Shown: in pieces, positions 41,663 to 41,849 of the stretch
Layout of the letters: each line of letters begins with the position of its first letter
Numbering within the stretch: the stretch's first letter is position 1
The notes under the pieces: model-generated
The model's input: only the letters and a program-made list of their open reading frames with translations
Told to the model about the DNA's origin: nothing
Database searches by the model: none
Source: an uncultured Lachnospiraceae bacterium
GTDB taxonomy: Bacteria; Bacillota; Clostridia; Lachnospirales; Lachnospiraceae
Length of the DNA stretch: 41,849 nt
Direction: 5' to 3'
NCBI GenBank assembly: GCA_944381535.1
Contig: CALWLN010000197.1
Coordinates: forward strand, 1-41,849
Translations under genes and position numbers: made by a program

Positions 41663-41849
41663 TCATTCAAGAAATTCGCCGGAATAATAAGGAATCGTCA
41701 GATATTGGCCAGCGTGTATGTCATCCGGCCCCAGGTGGTTCAACTCCTTGATCTCACGGATATAATCCTGGATGGAATCATACTCTGAAGTCCTGTGGGC
41801 TTCCGCAATCGACCACAGCGTATCGCCCTTCTCAATTCGAATACTGGTA
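41663..41849 (-). CDS. LysM-domain protein, C-terminal fragment (5' end outside window)
   Basis: The minus-strand frame ending at the stop 41665-41663 gives about 61 residues: TSIRIEKGDTLWSIAEAHRT, then an Asp-rich middle and AGQYLTIPYYSGEFLE. GDTLWSIA and QYLTIP are hallmarks of a LysM peptidoglycan-binding domain. The N-terminus lies beyond the right edge. In Firmicutes such short LysM proteins near lexA include the division inhibitor YneA, but lexA is not visible here, so YneA is only a possibility. Confidence 0.75.
   Translation of the reverse strand, partial: TSIRIEKGDTLWSIAEAHRTSEYDSIQDYIREIKELNHLGPDDIHAGQYLTIPYYSGEFLE

Overview
The window looks like a housekeeping stretch of a chromosome from an anaerobic Gram-positive Firmicute, most likely family Lachnospiraceae (Clostridium cluster XIVa), with base composition near half G+C. 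The evidence is gene content and order: sporulation genes yqfC/yqfD beside phoH and ybeY, mutS-mutL-miaA, an mreBCD-PBP2-minCDE-rodA-mgsA-dac cluster, and yggS-sepF-ylmH. I see no tRNA, rRNA, CRISPR array, transposase or prophage.

Layout. 1-295: intergenic, with a structured leader-RNA candidate facing left and a promoter facing right. 296-4452: small unknown gene, nth (base-excision repair), yqfC, yqfD, phoH-like, ybeY. 4528-10870: envelope and redox genes (DUF3048 lipoprotein, SpoVB/MurJ-type flippase, BofC-like small membrane protein, two FAD proteins). 10873-18747: DNA and tRNA maintenance (mutS, mutL, miaA, a PLP lyase-fold protein, radC). 18801-28467: one long cell-shape and division operon (mreB, mreC, mreD, PBP2, minC, minD, minE, rodA, mgsA, dac), many genes overlapping. 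28468-29788: two small orphan genes with leader structures, a strong bidirectional terminator, a promoter-hairpin module and a 42-bp tandem repeat. 29789-36575: HlyD-like protein, yggS, sepF, ylmH (broken by an in-frame TGA), aroB, lspA, rluD, cytidylate-kinase-like protein. 36580-36733: a 154-bp palindromic element. 36756-41849: mostly minus strand, with a XerS-like recombinase, dtd, an isochorismatase-family hydrolase, a plus-strand TtcA-like gene, plsC, GNAT, VOC and a cut-off LysM protein.

How it fits together. Much of the window serves envelope construction and division: MreBCD, RodA and PBP2 form the elongasome, MinCDE and SepF place the septum, Dac trims peptidoglycan, LspA matures lipoproteins such as the DUF3048 protein, and the flippase moves a lipid-linked precursor. 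A second theme is nucleic-acid repair and modification (Nth, MutS/L, RadC, MiaA, YbeY, RluD, TtcA-like, Dtd).

Most interesting points. (1) A conserved hairpin with the cores ACTTGGC and GCCTAGT, followed by CTTGATTT, occurs twice at the predicted 5' ends of unrelated transcripts (minus strand 6-70; plus strand 39097-39142). (2) The MgsA protein in the cell-shape operon lacks the residues aligned with catalytic Asp71 and Ser65 of the E. coli enzyme. (3) ylmH has an in-frame TGA where I expect Cys. (4) A 154-bp MITE-like palindrome lies between convergent genes. (5) Two leaders carry terminator-like hairpins just behind good promoters, one with an overlapping alternative hairpin. All calls come from reading the sequence; no database search was run.
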